Source: an uncultured bacterium
GTDB lineage: Bacteria; Cyanobacteriota; Vampirovibrionia; Gastranaerophilales; Gastranaerophilaceae
Reading direction: 5' to 3'
NCBI GenBank assembly: GCA_902763805.1
Contig: CACWTN010000005.1
Span: forward strand, 62,001 to 126,000
DNA length: 64,000 bases
The stretch's first letter is position 1; every line of letters begins with the position of its first letter. Of this stretch, positions 50,597-59,278 are shown piece by piece. The notes under the pieces were generated by a model. It saw nothing but the letters and a program-made list of their open reading frames with translations. It made no database searches and had not been told where the DNA came from. The position numbers and the translations under genes were made by a program.

Positions 50597-51295
50597 TTAC
50601 TTTACAATAACTGCTTCCACTTCTTTCTTGTGCTGATTAATCATATTTTCCATTGACCTGAAAAGTTCAGCTTTGGTATCTGCCTCCGAAAACCTTCCGC
50701 CTGTAACATCTGCCGTGCATTTGAGCTGCGCCAAATCTTCACCATCCTCAACGTCAAAAGCTATAACATCAATTTTTATGTCACGTCTGCGTTTCATCAG
50801 CTCTATTGCATACTCACAGGGACTTTCATCGCAGTTTTCACCGCCGTCGGTTAAAAGAATAATGTGTTTTACACCTTCATATCCGTTAAAATCTTTTTTT
50901 ACCGCTTGTTTAAGCGAGTATGTAATAGGTGTCATTCCTCTCGGACGAAGTCTGTTAAGTTCATACGCTATCCTTTCGGTATTGTTTACCCCGAGCGGTA
51001 TAACAAGTTCAGAGCTTCGGCAGGCATTGTACGCAAGAAAATTGCACGTATGACCGTAGACTCTCAGTCCTACCTGCGTTTCCGAAGATATTTGCGGAAG
51101 AATATTTGCCATAAGCTCTTTCACCTGATTTGTCTTTGTCTGATTATTAAGATACTCAGACATACTGTTTGAAAAATCTATCACGAACAGAAGTTTATCC
51201 CCGTCACTGCGGTAAGCATAATTATCAGGAAAATAAACTTCGTAGGCAAACACCGGCAAAATTGCCAAAATAAGAAGAAACAAAAATTTTTTCAT
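50597..51295 (-). CDS. Exported von Willebrand factor A domain protein
   Basis: A 232-aa protein with a signal peptide (MKKFLFLLILAILPVFA) and a VWA domain with MIDAS residues D40-x-S42-x-S44 (VIDFSNSMSE), Thr in GMTPI and Asp in LLTDGGENCD. Six Cys suggest disulphides. VWA proteins bind metal-dependent ligands, often in surface complexes. Single-domain, no membrane anchor apart from the signal. AGGA ribosome site. Divergent from folK. Confidence 0.88.
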   Translation of the reverse strand: MKKFLFLLILAILPVFAYEVYFPDNYAYRSDGDKLLFVIDFSNSMSEYLNNQTKTNQVKELMANILPQISSETQVGLRVYGHTCNFLAYNACRSSELVIPLGVNNTERIAYELNRLRPRGMTPITYSLKQAVKKDFNGYEGVKHIILLTDGGENCDESPCEYAIELMKRRRDIKIDVIAFDVEDGEDLAQLKCTADVTGGRFSEADTKAELFRSMENMINQHKKEVEAVIVK

Positions 51296-51353
51296 ATCCT
51301 AAATTAATCCATAGATATATTTTTTACATTCCCTCACCGTACGATTTGCAATA

Positions 51354-51383
51354 TTGACAAAAAACGCTTTCAAAATGTACAAT
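51354..51383 (+). promoter_or_regulatory. Promoter of folK, leaderless
   Basis: Perfect TTGACA (51354-51359), 18-bp spacer, TACAAT (51378-51383), then 6 nt to the ATG at 51390. No Shine-Dalgarno. Confidence 0.78.
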
Positions 51384-51389
51384 TAGAGT

Positions 51390-51890
51390 ATGGCAATAGT
51401 GTTTTTATCATTAGGTTCTAATATCGGAGACAGACTTGGGTACGTTCAGCAGGCTGCAAGTATCTTAGGCACGACTAAAAATATCCAGATTATTACAACC
51501 TCATCTTTTTATGAAACCGAACCCTGGCAGATGGATTCGCCAAACTGGTTTGTGAACGCTATCGTCCAGATATCCACATCACTCTCGCCCGAAGAACTTC
51601 TGATTGTAATTAACAGAATAGAAGCCCAGCTTGGCAGGGAACGTTCAGAAAAGCGCGAATATACAGACAGAACGATTGATATCGACATTTTGTTTTATGA
51701 TGATAAAATAATGAACACGGATAAATTGATAATCCCGCACAAATTTTTCCACAGAAGGGCGTGCATGCTTGTTCCTATGCTTGAAATAGCTCAGGACTTT
51801 ATTCATCCGCTGTTCAAAAAATCAATATCCGACTTGTATGATGAACTTGAAGAACCTGAACAGGTTGTTCTTTACGGTACACGTATATGA
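51390..51890 (+). CDS. folK: 2-amino-4-hydroxy-6-hydroxymethyldihydropteridine pyrophosphokinase
   Basis: A 166-aa folate enzyme transferring pyrophosphate from ATP to the pterin. Motifs: LSLGSNIGDR at the N-terminus, SSFYETEPW, NRIEAQLGRER and YTDRTIDIDILFYDD, the HPPK signature with Asp ligands for Mg2+. Translated from a leaderless mRNA by the promoter position. The stop overlaps the start of the next gene (ATGA), forming a two-gene operon. folP and folB are not in the window. Confidence 0.96.
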   Translation: MAIVFLSLGSNIGDRLGYVQQAASILGTTKNIQIITTSSFYETEPWQMDSPNWFVNAIVQISTSLSPEELLIVINRIEAQLGRERSEKREYTDRTIDIDILFYDDKIMNTDKLIIPHKFFHRRACMLVPMLEIAQDFIHPLFKKSISDLYDELEEPEQVVLYGTRI

Positions 51891-53011
51891 TAAACAAATG
51901 TATCGGAATTATCGGAGCAGGAGCTTCCGGCTGTCTTTGCGCATACTTTCTGTTAAAAGCCGGTTTTGAAGTCACACTGTTTGATTACGGTTCCCCTCTC
52001 CGCACACTCCTTCCCACAGGAGGCGGAAGGTGTAATCTTGCCCACGCTGAGTATGATTTTAAAGAGCTGGCTAAAAATTATCCGAGAGGCGAAAAGTTCC
52101 TGTACTCTGTTTTTTCAAAGTTTTCAACTTATGATACAATTGCACTTTTTGAAGAACTTGGGATAAAAACCTATACTCAGGAAAACGGAAGAATATTTCC
52201 CGAATCGAACAGCTCTAAAGACGTCAGAGAAAAAGTTTTAAACTCCATCAAAAAAGCAAATTTTATTAAAGAAAAAGCAGATGAAATTGCACCGCTTGAA
52301 AACGGCTATAAAATAAAAACAAATAAAGCGGAATACTTCTTCTCTGATGTTGTTATAGCTATCGGAGGGGGAAAATCACTCAAAGGTTTAAACCATAAAA
52401 TTATTCGGTTTACACCTGCTCTTGTCGGATTAAATGCGGATATCAAAACCCTGAGCGGAGTTGTTTTAAAAGACGTTTATTCCATTGACTGCGATATAAC
52501 CGACGACCTGCTTTTCACCCACTTCGGCATATCAGGCCCGCTCACTTACAAAATATCGTCAATTAAAACAAAAGATAATTATCCGTATCAGTTAAGTTTT
52601 GACCTGTATAAAAAAGATTTTGACCTTCAAAAACTTCTTAATGAAAATCCGCACAAAGATTTAAAAAATATTCTGTCATCAATCTTCCCGCACAGATTTG
52701 CAGAATACATTTCATGCAAATATGCAGAAGTTAAAGCGCATAATATCGACGGAAAAACAAGAGATTTAATTTTAAACAAAATCCATAATTTCAAAATAAA
52801 CGTAACAGGAACAAACAAAGGAGAGGAAACAGTTACCGCAGGCGGATATGACCTGAATGAAATAAACCCGAAAACGATGGAATCGAAGCTTTATCAAAAT
52901 CTTTATATAACTGGAGAAGCACTTGATATTGACGGTTTTTGCGGGGGATTTAATCTCCAGAATGCCTGGTCGACAGCTTTTGTTGCATCGGAAGGAATTA
53001 TAAACAAATAA
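51887..53011 (+). CDS. BaiN/HI0933-family FAD-dependent oxidoreductase
   Basis: A 374-aa flavoprotein: N-terminal dinucleotide-binding motif GAGASGCLCAYFLLKAG, TGGGRCNLAH near residue 45, and C-terminal GEALDIDGFCGGFNLQNAW, typical of the family named aminoacetone oxidase or BaiN. The physiological substrate is not established. Overlaps folK by 4 bp, implying co-translation; a functional link is not known. Confidence 0.93.
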   Translation: MINKCIGIIGAGASGCLCAYFLLKAGFEVTLFDYGSPLRTLLPTGGGRCNLAHAEYDFKELAKNYPRGEKFLYSVFSKFSTYDTIALFEELGIKTYTQENGRIFPESNSSKDVREKVLNSIKKANFIKEKADEIAPLENGYKIKTNKAEYFFSDVVIAIGGGKSLKGLNHKIIRFTPALVGLNADIKTLSGVVLKDVYSIDCDITDDLLFTHFGISGPLTYKISSIKTKDNYPYQLSFDLYKKDFDLQKLLNENPHKDLKNILSSIFPHRFAEYISCKYAEVKAHNIDGKTRDLILNKIHNFKINVTGTNKGEETVTAGGYDLNEINPKTMESKLYQNLYITGEALDIDGFCGGFNLQNAWSTAFVASEGIINK

Positions 53012-53043
53012 AAAAGAGATGCGAAAATATCACATCTCTTTTT
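53011..53043. terminator. Bidirectional terminator between the oxidoreductase and the DUF378 gene
   Basis: AAAAAGAGATG, an 11-nt loop, CATCTCTTTTT. Confidence 0.82.
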
Positions 53044-53051
53044 AGTTTTGG

Positions 53052-53282
53052 TTAATAGCGTTTTGTTTCTTCAGAGCAGTTGCAATAGCATTCTTCAAAC
53101 TCACTTGTCGCAAGCAGAGTAACAGCACTAATACCCACAAGAGAATAAACAATTCTTGAAAGCAAAGTTGCATCACCAAATAAAGCAGCGACAATATTGT
53201 AGTTAAAGAAACCTACAATACCCCAGACAATAGCACCTGCGATAACAAGCGAATACGCTATCATTCGGAATACGTGCATCAT
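53052..53282 (-). CDS. DUF378 family small membrane protein
   Basis: A 76-aa protein with AGGAGG ribosome site, two membrane helices (AYSLVIAGAIVWGIVGFFNY; RIVYSLVGISAVTLLA) and the family GAIVWGIVGFFNYNIVAALFG pattern (shown in part). A short Cys-rich tail (EECYCNCSEE) is unusual for the family. Function unknown. Confidence 0.88.
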   Translation of the reverse strand: MMHVFRMIAYSLVIAGAIVWGIVGFFNYNIVAALFGDATLLSRIVYSLVGISAVTLLATSEFEECYCNCSEETKRY

Positions 53283-53406
53283 ATCACACCTCCTTTCGGG
53301 TCAGGGGTAAATATATTTACCTACCACCATTTTTATTATCAAATTTTTCCCAAAATTTTCATTACCCGAATGGAGAAAACTTTATTATACTTTTCGTTAA
53401 TCATAA

Positions 53407-53437
53407 AAAAACAGACAATGAAAACATTGCCTGTTTT
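53407..53437 (-). terminator. Terminator of the GGGtGRT gene
   Basis: Minus strand AAAACAGGCAATG, loop TTTT, CATTGTCTGTTTT and T run, with one G-U pair. Confidence 0.85.
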
Positions 53438-53461
53438 AAAATAATTTTAATACTTTAGAGC

Positions 53462-54463
53462 CTATGTCATAGCTTTTTCTACAGCAACAGCAACTGCAAC
53501 GGTTGCACCAACCATCGGGTTGTTACCCATACCGATAACACCCATCATTTCTACGTGAGCAGGAACTGAAGATGAACCTGCAAACTGAGCGTCACCGTGC
53601 ATTCTTCCCATAGTATCCGTCATACCGTAAGAAGCAGGACCTGCTGCAACGTTGTCAGGGTGTAATGTACGACCTGTGCCGCCGCCTGAAGCAACTGAGA
53701 AGTATTTTCTTCCGTTTTCCCAGCACCATTTTTTGTAAGTACCTGCAACAGGATGTTGGAATCTTGTCGGGTTAGTTGAGTTACCTGTAATAGAAACGTC
53801 AACGCCTTCTTTAATCATAATAGCAACACCTTCGTTAACATCATCAGCGCCGTAGCATCTTACTTTTGCTCTTTCGCCATCTGAGAACGGAGTTTCTTTA
53901 ACGATTTTCAGTTCGCCTGTTTTGTAATCGTATTCAGTTTCAACAGAAGTAAAACCGTTAATACGAGCGATTATATGAGCAGCGTCTTTACCAAGACCGT
54001 TCAAGATAACTCTCAAAGGTTCTTTTCTTACTTTGTTAGCATTTCTTGCAATACCGATAGCACCTTCAGCAGCTGCGAATGATTCGTGACCTGCCAGGAA
54101 ACAGAAACATTTTGTTTCTTCTCTTAAAAGCATTGCACCAAGGTTACCGTGACCGATACCAACTTGTCTTCTGTCACCAACTGAACCCGGAACAGCAAAT
54201 GCCTGCAGACCCAAACCGATAGCTTCTGCAGCTTCAGCAGCAGTCTTAATACCTTTTTTAATAGCAATAGCGCAGCCTAATGTGTATGCCCAAGATGCGT
54301 TATCAAATGCGATAGGCTGAATGCCTTTTACAATTGCATCAACATCGATGCCTTTAGATAAACACAAATCGCGAGCTTCTTCCAAAGATTTGAAACCGTA
54401 TTCCGGTAAAACTTTTGCAAGAGTTGCTTCACGTCTGTCTTGTCCTTCAAATTTTACTGTCAT
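53462..54463 (-). CDS. GGGtGRT family protein
   Basis: A 333-aa protein with the name-giving motif ASGGGTGRT in the second half, plus GIGHGNLGAMLLREE, FLAGHESFAAAEGAIG and MGRMHGDAQFAGS. I recall this family as occurring next to a NifU-like scaffold in anaerobes, as here (34 bp downstream of it). Its reaction is unknown; glycine-rich loops suggest nucleotide or cluster binding. Probably co-transcribed with the upstream scaffold gene, sharing the terminator at 53407. Confidence 0.9.
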   Translation of the reverse strand: MTVKFEGQDRREATLAKVLPEYGFKSLEEARDLCLSKGIDVDAIVKGIQPIAFDNASWAYTLGCAIAIKKGIKTAAEAAEAIGLGLQAFAVPGSVGDRRQVGIGHGNLGAMLLREETKCFCFLAGHESFAAAEGAIGIARNANKVRKEPLRVILNGLGKDAAHIIARINGFTSVETEYDYKTGELKIVKETPFSDGERAKVRCYGADDVNEGVAIMIKEGVDVSITGNSTNPTRFQHPVAGTYKKWCWENGRKYFSVASGGGTGRTLHPDNVAAGPASYGMTDTMGRMHGDAQFAGSSSVPAHVEMMGVIGMGNNPMVGATVAVAVAVEKAMT

Positions 54464-54497
54464 AATTTATTTCCCTTTACTTTATTCTTTTAATCTA

Positions 54498-55199
54498 CTA
54501 TTCTTCTCTAGGATCGATATATTTTACAGCGTCAGCAAATCTGCCGTATGTACCAACGTTCTTATCAAATGCTTCCTGAGGGTTAACACCTTTCTTGATA
54601 GCATCCATAAATTTACCCATGTTAATGAATTGGTAACCGATTACTTCATCATTCTTATCCAAACCAAGTTTCAGAATGTAGCCTTCAGTAAGCTGAAGAT
54701 ATCTTACACCTTTTTGTTTGGTTGAGTGAATAGTACCGCACATAGAGCAAAGTCCTTTACCAAGGTCTTCAAGACCTGCACCTACCGGCAAACCGTTTTC
54801 AGAAAATGCTGATTGAGTTCTACCGTATACGATTTGAAGGAACAATTCTCTCATTGCAACGTTAATTGCGTCACAAACCAAGTCTGTATTCAAAGCTTCC
54901 AAAATAGTTTTACCCGGAAGGATTTCACCTGCCATAGCAGCTGAGTGAGTCATGCCTGAGCAGCCGATAGTTTCAACAAGAGCTTCCTGTATAACACCTT
55001 CTTTTACGTTAAGAGTTAATTTACAAGTACCCTGCTGCGGTGCACAACAACCACATCCGTGAGTTAAACCTGAAATATCTTTAATTTCTTTACATTTTGT
55101 CCATTCGCCTTCTTGAGGGATTGGAGCAGGAGAACCTTTAACACCACGGTGTACGCAGCATTTTTCTTCGATTTCCTTTGTAATTTCTATTTTGCCCAT
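54498..55199 (-). CDS. NifU-like Fe-S assembly scaffold paired with GGGtGRT
   Basis: A 233-aa protein: an N-terminal Cys-rich stretch (EKCCVHRG, THGCGCCAPQQGTC) and an IscU-like core (ETIGCSGMTHSAAMAGEI, LVCDAINVAMRE, CSMCGTIHS). At least nine Cys. Likely builds or carries an Fe-S cluster for the partner protein downstream. AGGAGG-type ribosome site. First gene of the pair. Confidence 0.9.
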   Translation of the reverse strand: MGKIEITKEIEEKCCVHRGVKGSPAPIPQEGEWTKCKEIKDISGLTHGCGCCAPQQGTCKLTLNVKEGVIQEALVETIGCSGMTHSAAMAGEILPGKTILEALNTDLVCDAINVAMRELFLQIVYGRTQSAFSENGLPVGAGLEDLGKGLCSMCGTIHSTKQKGVRYLQLTEGYILKLGLDKNDEVIGYQFINMGKFMDAIKKGVNPQEAFDKNVGTYGRFADAVKYIDPREE

Positions 55200-55351
55200 T
55201 TGACCTCCTTATAATCAAAAATAAAGCTAATATCCTCTAATAAAATTATTATATTACAAACAGGGGTAAATACAAATAAGGTGCATGAAAACTAAATTAT
55301 ACACAATAATGCATATAATTGATTAAATTTTGGTCAAAATAAAATAATCTG

Positions 55352-55873
55352 TCAGGATTTCATTCTTATTGTATCCGTAACAAATTCACTTAAATCCGTC
55401 ACAATATTTTTGGCATATTTACTGTATTCCCCTGCGGCAAGTTTCTTCTCATAATCAAACAAACCATTGGTTTCAGTATCTGCCATGGAAGGTTTTGAAT
55501 CAAACAATGAATTAAAGAATGTAACAACCTCAGATGTCGACATATTTTTAGGCTCGTTCATATAACGAGAAACTGATTCGTCTGTTTCATTTACGGGTTT
55601 TACCGACTCTGACATATTGTTATCCCCCATTTTAATATTAATGTTATTCTGGGGTAATGCACTTTCTGCCAAATCTATTATATTCACACCTGACGGCAAA
55701 CCTAAATCTTTTGTTATATCAAAAGTTGCCTGATTTTTAATATTATTTATTTGTTTTTCCAGCATATCTGAAAAAGTCGTATCCTCCATATCAACATTCT
55801 GGACAGCTTTGTTTATGCTGTCTCCAAACATCTCCGGTGATATTGAACCTACAAAATTCGATACTGTACTCAT
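55352..55873 (-). CDS. Hypothetical helical protein
   Basis: A 173-aa soluble protein (MSTVSNFVGSISPEMFGDSI, then TTFSDMLEKQINNIKNQATF), Met/Ser/Asn-rich with predicted amphipathic helices, reminiscent of FliE- or hook-basal-body-type small proteins only in style. No signal or membrane segment. TAAAAT 6 nt before the ATG hints at a leaderless start. Function unknown. Confidence 0.7.
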   Translation of the reverse strand: MSTVSNFVGSISPEMFGDSINKAVQNVDMEDTTFSDMLEKQINNIKNQATFDITKDLGLPSGVNIIDLAESALPQNNINIKMGDNNMSESVKPVNETDESVSRYMNEPKNMSTSEVVTFFNSLFDSKPSMADTETNGLFDYEKKLAAGEYSKYAKNIVTDLSEFVTDTIRMKS

Positions 55874-55957
55874 AAGTCCATTTTATAATATTATTATCAT
55901 CCGGCGCATCCTTCAAAAAATGTAAATAATATAATATAATGTTCTAAGGAGAGCTTA

Positions 55958-56602
55958 ATGAAAAAAACACTTACAATACTTTTTGCTTTATTTTGTCTTG
56001 CAAACGCAGTCTGCGCAAGCAACATGCCGGACTTAAAATACAAAAACATTAACCTTAAAGACAAAATTTCTTATGACGCACAAACAGATATCTGGTCACG
56101 AAAATTTGACAGGAAAAACAAAAACTATTTTATTAAATCTAAAGGATTTGGTGCTTTTTATGATTACCTTGACGCGAACAGAAATTTTGCTTTTTCTACA
56201 GAGTGCGAATACGAATTTATACACAATAACAGCCTTATCGGATATTCAAACAGAGATTTGAAGTTTTATGAAATAATATACAGCCGTAACACAGTCGGAA
56301 AAAGACCTCTCACAAAGGAAGAAACAGAAGCAATACTTCCTGATTACAAAATAATATCATTATCCGAATTCAGCCCTAAAACAAACTCTTTAAAGATTAA
56401 AAAAGATTCGGGCGCACTGAAAATATTTCTGTTTAACGACACAAATTTTGCTTTTGATAACTATATCTTTTCTTCGGGAAACGCAAAATTTGAACAATAT
56501 GACCTCAGAGGCTTCTTGACGGTAGAAAAACCCGGAATGATACAATTTTCAAAACCCGGAGAAGAAGACAACAAAAACTGGTATGTTCTTTTGGTTAGAT
56601 AA
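55958..56602 (+). CDS. Secreted hypothetical protein
   Basis: A 214-aa protein with AAGGAGAG ribosome site and a signal peptide (MKKTLTILFALFCLANAVCA). The mature part is Phe/Tyr/Lys-rich and beta-like (FDRKNKNYFIKSKGFGAFYD ... VEKPGMIQFSKPGEEDN). No family recognised. Monocistronic with its own terminator. Confidence 0.78.
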   Translation: MKKTLTILFALFCLANAVCASNMPDLKYKNINLKDKISYDAQTDIWSRKFDRKNKNYFIKSKGFGAFYDYLDANRNFAFSTECEYEFIHNNSLIGYSNRDLKFYEIIYSRNTVGKRPLTKEETEAILPDYKIISLSEFSPKTNSLKIKKDSGALKIFLFNDTNFAFDNYIFSSGNAKFEQYDLRGFLTVEKPGMIQFSKPGEEDNKNWYVLLVR

Positions 56603-56613
56603 CAAAAAATAAA

Positions 56614-56640
56614 AAAAGGCACCGAAAATCAGTGCCTTTT
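56614..56640. terminator. Terminator between the secreted protein and minE
   Basis: AAAAGGCAC, loop CGAAAATCA, GTGCCTTTT. Works for both convergent genes. Confidence 0.83.
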
Positions 56641-56658
56641 CTTTTACTCAAAAAAGAT

Positions 56659-57297
56659 TTAAATCACACTTTCCACATCGGAAGAATCAGACTTGAAAGG
56701 ATTATTACCGTTACTTGAAATATCCTCAGGAGCAGAAACTTCTTTCTTTTCCTTTTTCTTGATAATTTTCGGAACTTCATTCAGTTCTTTTGCAATAGCA
56801 TCAGCCTTTTCTGCCTCTGCCTTTTCTTCTTCCGTTCTGTCTGCTTCTTCTGAATCAGCTTCTTTATCTTCTTCTTTTATTTCCTCAGCTGAATCTTCAG
56901 CTTCATCAGAGATTTCTTCTTCAGCATTACTTTCTTCTTCTGCTGCTTTTTTGTTCAATGCAGCTGCAAGCATTTCTTCATGCTCTTTTATTGCCGCATC
57001 AATTTCTTCCTCATCCTTTGCTCTTATAACAGGAATCGAAAGCATCAGTGCAACCTGATCGCCTTCCTGTTCAAAGTTCAGGTCAAGAAGCTCTTTATCA
57101 AGCTCTACATATCTGGAAAGAAGCTCGATAAGTTCACTTCTCATCTGTTCCAATATTCTTGGCGTCAGATTTGTTCTGTCCTGCATTAAAACCAGTTTTA
57201 ACCTGTTTGTTGCAACTGATTTTGAAGCATTTTCAGGTTCTTCCTGAGAGTGAAAGAACTTTGATATTGTATTGTATAAGTCAGAAAACAAGCTCAT
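56659..57297 (-). CDS. minE: Cell-division topological factor MinE with long acidic tail
   Basis: A 212-aa protein. The first 90 residues are MinE: amphipathic MTS (MSLFSDLYNTISKFFHSQ), KLVLMQDRTNLTPRILEQMR and the dimer domain (LIELLSRYVELDKELLDLNF). Normal MinE is about 90 aa; here a tail of 120 residues rich in Glu/Ala/Asp/Lys follows (KAAEEESNAEEEISDEAEDS), then a basic segment (KIIKKKEKKEVS). MinE stimulates MinD ATPase and drives pole oscillation. Last gene of minC-minD-minE, 1 bp after minD. Confidence 0.95.
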   Translation of the reverse strand: MSLFSDLYNTISKFFHSQEEPENASKSVATNRLKLVLMQDRTNLTPRILEQMRSELIELLSRYVELDKELLDLNFEQEGDQVALMLSIPVIRAKDEEEIDAAIKEHEEMLAAALNKKAAEEESNAEEEISDEAEDSAEEIKEEDKEADSEEADRTEEEKAEAEKADAIAKELNEVPKIIKKKEKKEVSAPEDISSNGNNPFKSDSSDVESVI

Positions 57298-57298
57298 C

Positions 57299-58111
57299 CT
57301 ACACCTTCACTTTCAGTTTGGCAATTGCATTTTTAATTTTTGCCATAAACCCTTTCGGTTCATCTAAGTCCAGGAACGGAACTTCTTCTCCTAAGATTCT
57401 TTCCGCAACATTTCTGTATGCTTTACCGGCAAGAGCATTTTCATCATTAACAATTGGTTCACCCTTGTTTGTTGATGTGATAATACCTGCGTCTTCAGGA
57501 ATAATACCAACGAGCGGAATCTCTAAAATACCGACTACATCATCAACACTCATCATTTCATTTGATTTAATCAGGTTCGGTCGAACTCTGTTCAAAAGAA
57601 GTTTTACACTTGTAATTTCTTCCTTTGTTGCCAGCAAACCGATAATTCTGTCAGCATCACGAATTGCAGACATTTCAGGAGTTGTAACAACAATTGCTTC
57701 ACTTGCTCCTGCAACTGCATTCTGAAACCCTTGTTCAATACCTGCAGGACAGTCAACGAGTACAAAATCGTTTTCTTCCTTCAATGTATCACAGATTTCT
57801 TTTAACTGCTCCGCATTGACAGCGGTTTTATCTCTTGTCTGAGCTGCAGCAAGAAGCTGAAGGTTCGGATTTTTCTTATCTTTTACCAAAGCCTGTCTTA
57901 ATTTGCAGCGTTCTTCAATTACGTCAACAATTGTATATACAATTCTGTTTTCAAGTCCGAGAAGCAGGTCTAAATTTCTCAAACCCAAGTCAGTATCAAT
58001 TAATACTACTTTATATCCGGATTTTGCAAGTGCTGTACCAATATTAGCACTTGTTGTAGTTTTACCTACTCCGCCTTTTCCTGATGTTATTACTATTACT
58101 CGACCGGTCAT
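57299..58111 (-). CDS. minD: Septum site-determining ATPase MinD
   Basis: A 270-aa ParA-type ATPase: deviant Walker A SGKGGVGKTT (10-19), DTDLGLRNLDLLLG, DCPAGIEQGF (switch II), and a C-terminal amphipathic helix (KGFMAKIKNAIAKLKVKV) for membrane binding. With ATP it binds membrane and recruits MinC to block FtsZ rings. Overlaps minC by 1 bp. Confidence 0.98.
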   Translation of the reverse strand: MTGRVIVITSGKGGVGKTTTSANIGTALAKSGYKVVLIDTDLGLRNLDLLLGLENRIVYTIVDVIEERCKLRQALVKDKKNPNLQLLAAAQTRDKTAVNAEQLKEICDTLKEENDFVLVDCPAGIEQGFQNAVAGASEAIVVTTPEMSAIRDADRIIGLLATKEEITSVKLLLNRVRPNLIKSNEMMSVDDVVGILEIPLVGIIPEDAGIITSTNKGEPIVNDENALAGKAYRNVAERILGEEVPFLDLDEPKGFMAKIKNAIAKLKVKV

Positions 58112-59121
58112 TAATCTCTCCTTAATTTTTTATAAATTACAATCTTACCATCTTCTATCAGAGCTTCCTCCGGGGTAAACTCGTTAGTTTTTTGAACGTA
58201 CGGTACATTTAATGTATCGTTGCGCCTTGCGTATAAACCAGCAATTCTCAGTTGTATTGCGTTAAGTTTCAAAGCTCTTACTTTAGAAGTTATGTTACCG
58301 TTGCATCCGGCATGAGCTATACCGCCCAGAATACCCCAAACAGTGATATCGCCGCCTGCAATTATTTCACTTCCCGGATGCGCATCACCTATGATGAAAA
58401 CATTTCCGTCATAGCTAATCGTTTGTCCTGAACGTAAAGTCTGATTTATATAAAGAGTCTGCATAGATTCTGTATTGACAGAATTTTCTTCAACTCCTTC
58501 TGGAAGCACATTTCCCGTATCAAGAAGAATATACTTGCTTGTTTCTTCCGGCAAAAGTCCTTCACTTGCTGCAAGAATACCAAAACCGTCAGGCTGATAA
58601 TTTTCGGAAGGAATAACTTCCGAAAGTTCCTGAGCAGATACTTCATCATAAATATCTTCTATACCTTCGGTTGTTTCTATCGGATTGTTGTGAACTTCGG
58701 TGTGAACTTCTACAATTTCCTGACTGTTGGTGTCCTGTACCGGATTCTCAGTTCTTTCTTCTACAGCTTCTTCTTTGTATTCACTGTCTTTAAAATCTTC
58801 TTCGCTTGGAGCGATGTCAGCAGTTAAATCAGAAGAAATCTCCTTAATCATAATCCCCAAACTTACAGCTGATGCCTCAGTCTGTTCTGATTTTGTATCA
58901 ATAAACGCAATTTTTGCATTCATGGATTCAATCAAAGCTTTTATACTCAAAAGCTGTGATTGTTTCAAATCCAGACTTCCCAATTTTAAACAAATGTTTT
59001 TCCCTTTTACATCAGGGTGTTCCATTATGGAGCTTAACTCAAATACCAGCTGTGACGTATTCTTGATACTGCTCAAATCAATAATGAAACCGTTTTCTAC
59101 TGCACTCTTTTCCATTAACAT
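58111..59121 (-). CDS. minC: Septum site-determining protein MinC
   Basis: A 336-aa FtsZ inhibitor. The C-terminal beta-helix domain (RSGQTISYDGNVFIIGDAHP, GGDITVWGILGGIAHAG) is clear and binds MinD. The N-terminal 95 residues are a divergent FtsZ-binding domain, and an acidic linker (about 100-220) separates them, longer than usual. A start at the second Met (59115, MEKSAV) is equally possible. First gene of the min operon. Confidence 0.95.
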   Translation of the reverse strand: MLMEKSAVENGFIIDLSSIKNTSQLVFELSSIMEHPDVKGKNICLKLGSLDLKQSQLLSIKALIESMNAKIAFIDTKSEQTEASAVSLGIMIKEISSDLTADIAPSEEDFKDSEYKEEAVEERTENPVQDTNSQEIVEVHTEVHNNPIETTEGIEDIYDEVSAQELSEVIPSENYQPDGFGILAASEGLLPEETSKYILLDTGNVLPEGVEENSVNTESMQTLYINQTLRSGQTISYDGNVFIIGDAHPGSEIIAGGDITVWGILGGIAHAGCNGNITSKVRALKLNAIQLRIAGLYARRNDTLNVPYVQKTNEFTPEEALIEDGKIVIYKKLRRD

Positions 59122-59243
59122 AATAACTAATTCCCAAATTGATATGTGACAATAAAAAGAATAGCCTAAAAATACGGGTAATACAATAAAGTGTGACGCT
59201 TTGTAAAGTAAAGATTTAATCGTTACATTTGCTTAAAATATTA

Positions 59244-59272
59244 TAGACATATACTGTTATTTCAAATAGAAT
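59244..59272 (+). promoter_or_regulatory. Promoter of the TonB-C/TPR gene, leaderless
   Basis: TAGACA (59244-59249), 17-bp spacer, TAGAAT (59267-59272), then 6 nt to the ATG at 59279. No Shine-Dalgarno. Confidence 0.68.
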
Positions 59273-59278
59273 AATTGT

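Noticed and set aside
53620-53802. Second frame in the GGGtGRT gene
   Set aside because: Shadow frame on the same strand within a well-supported protein.
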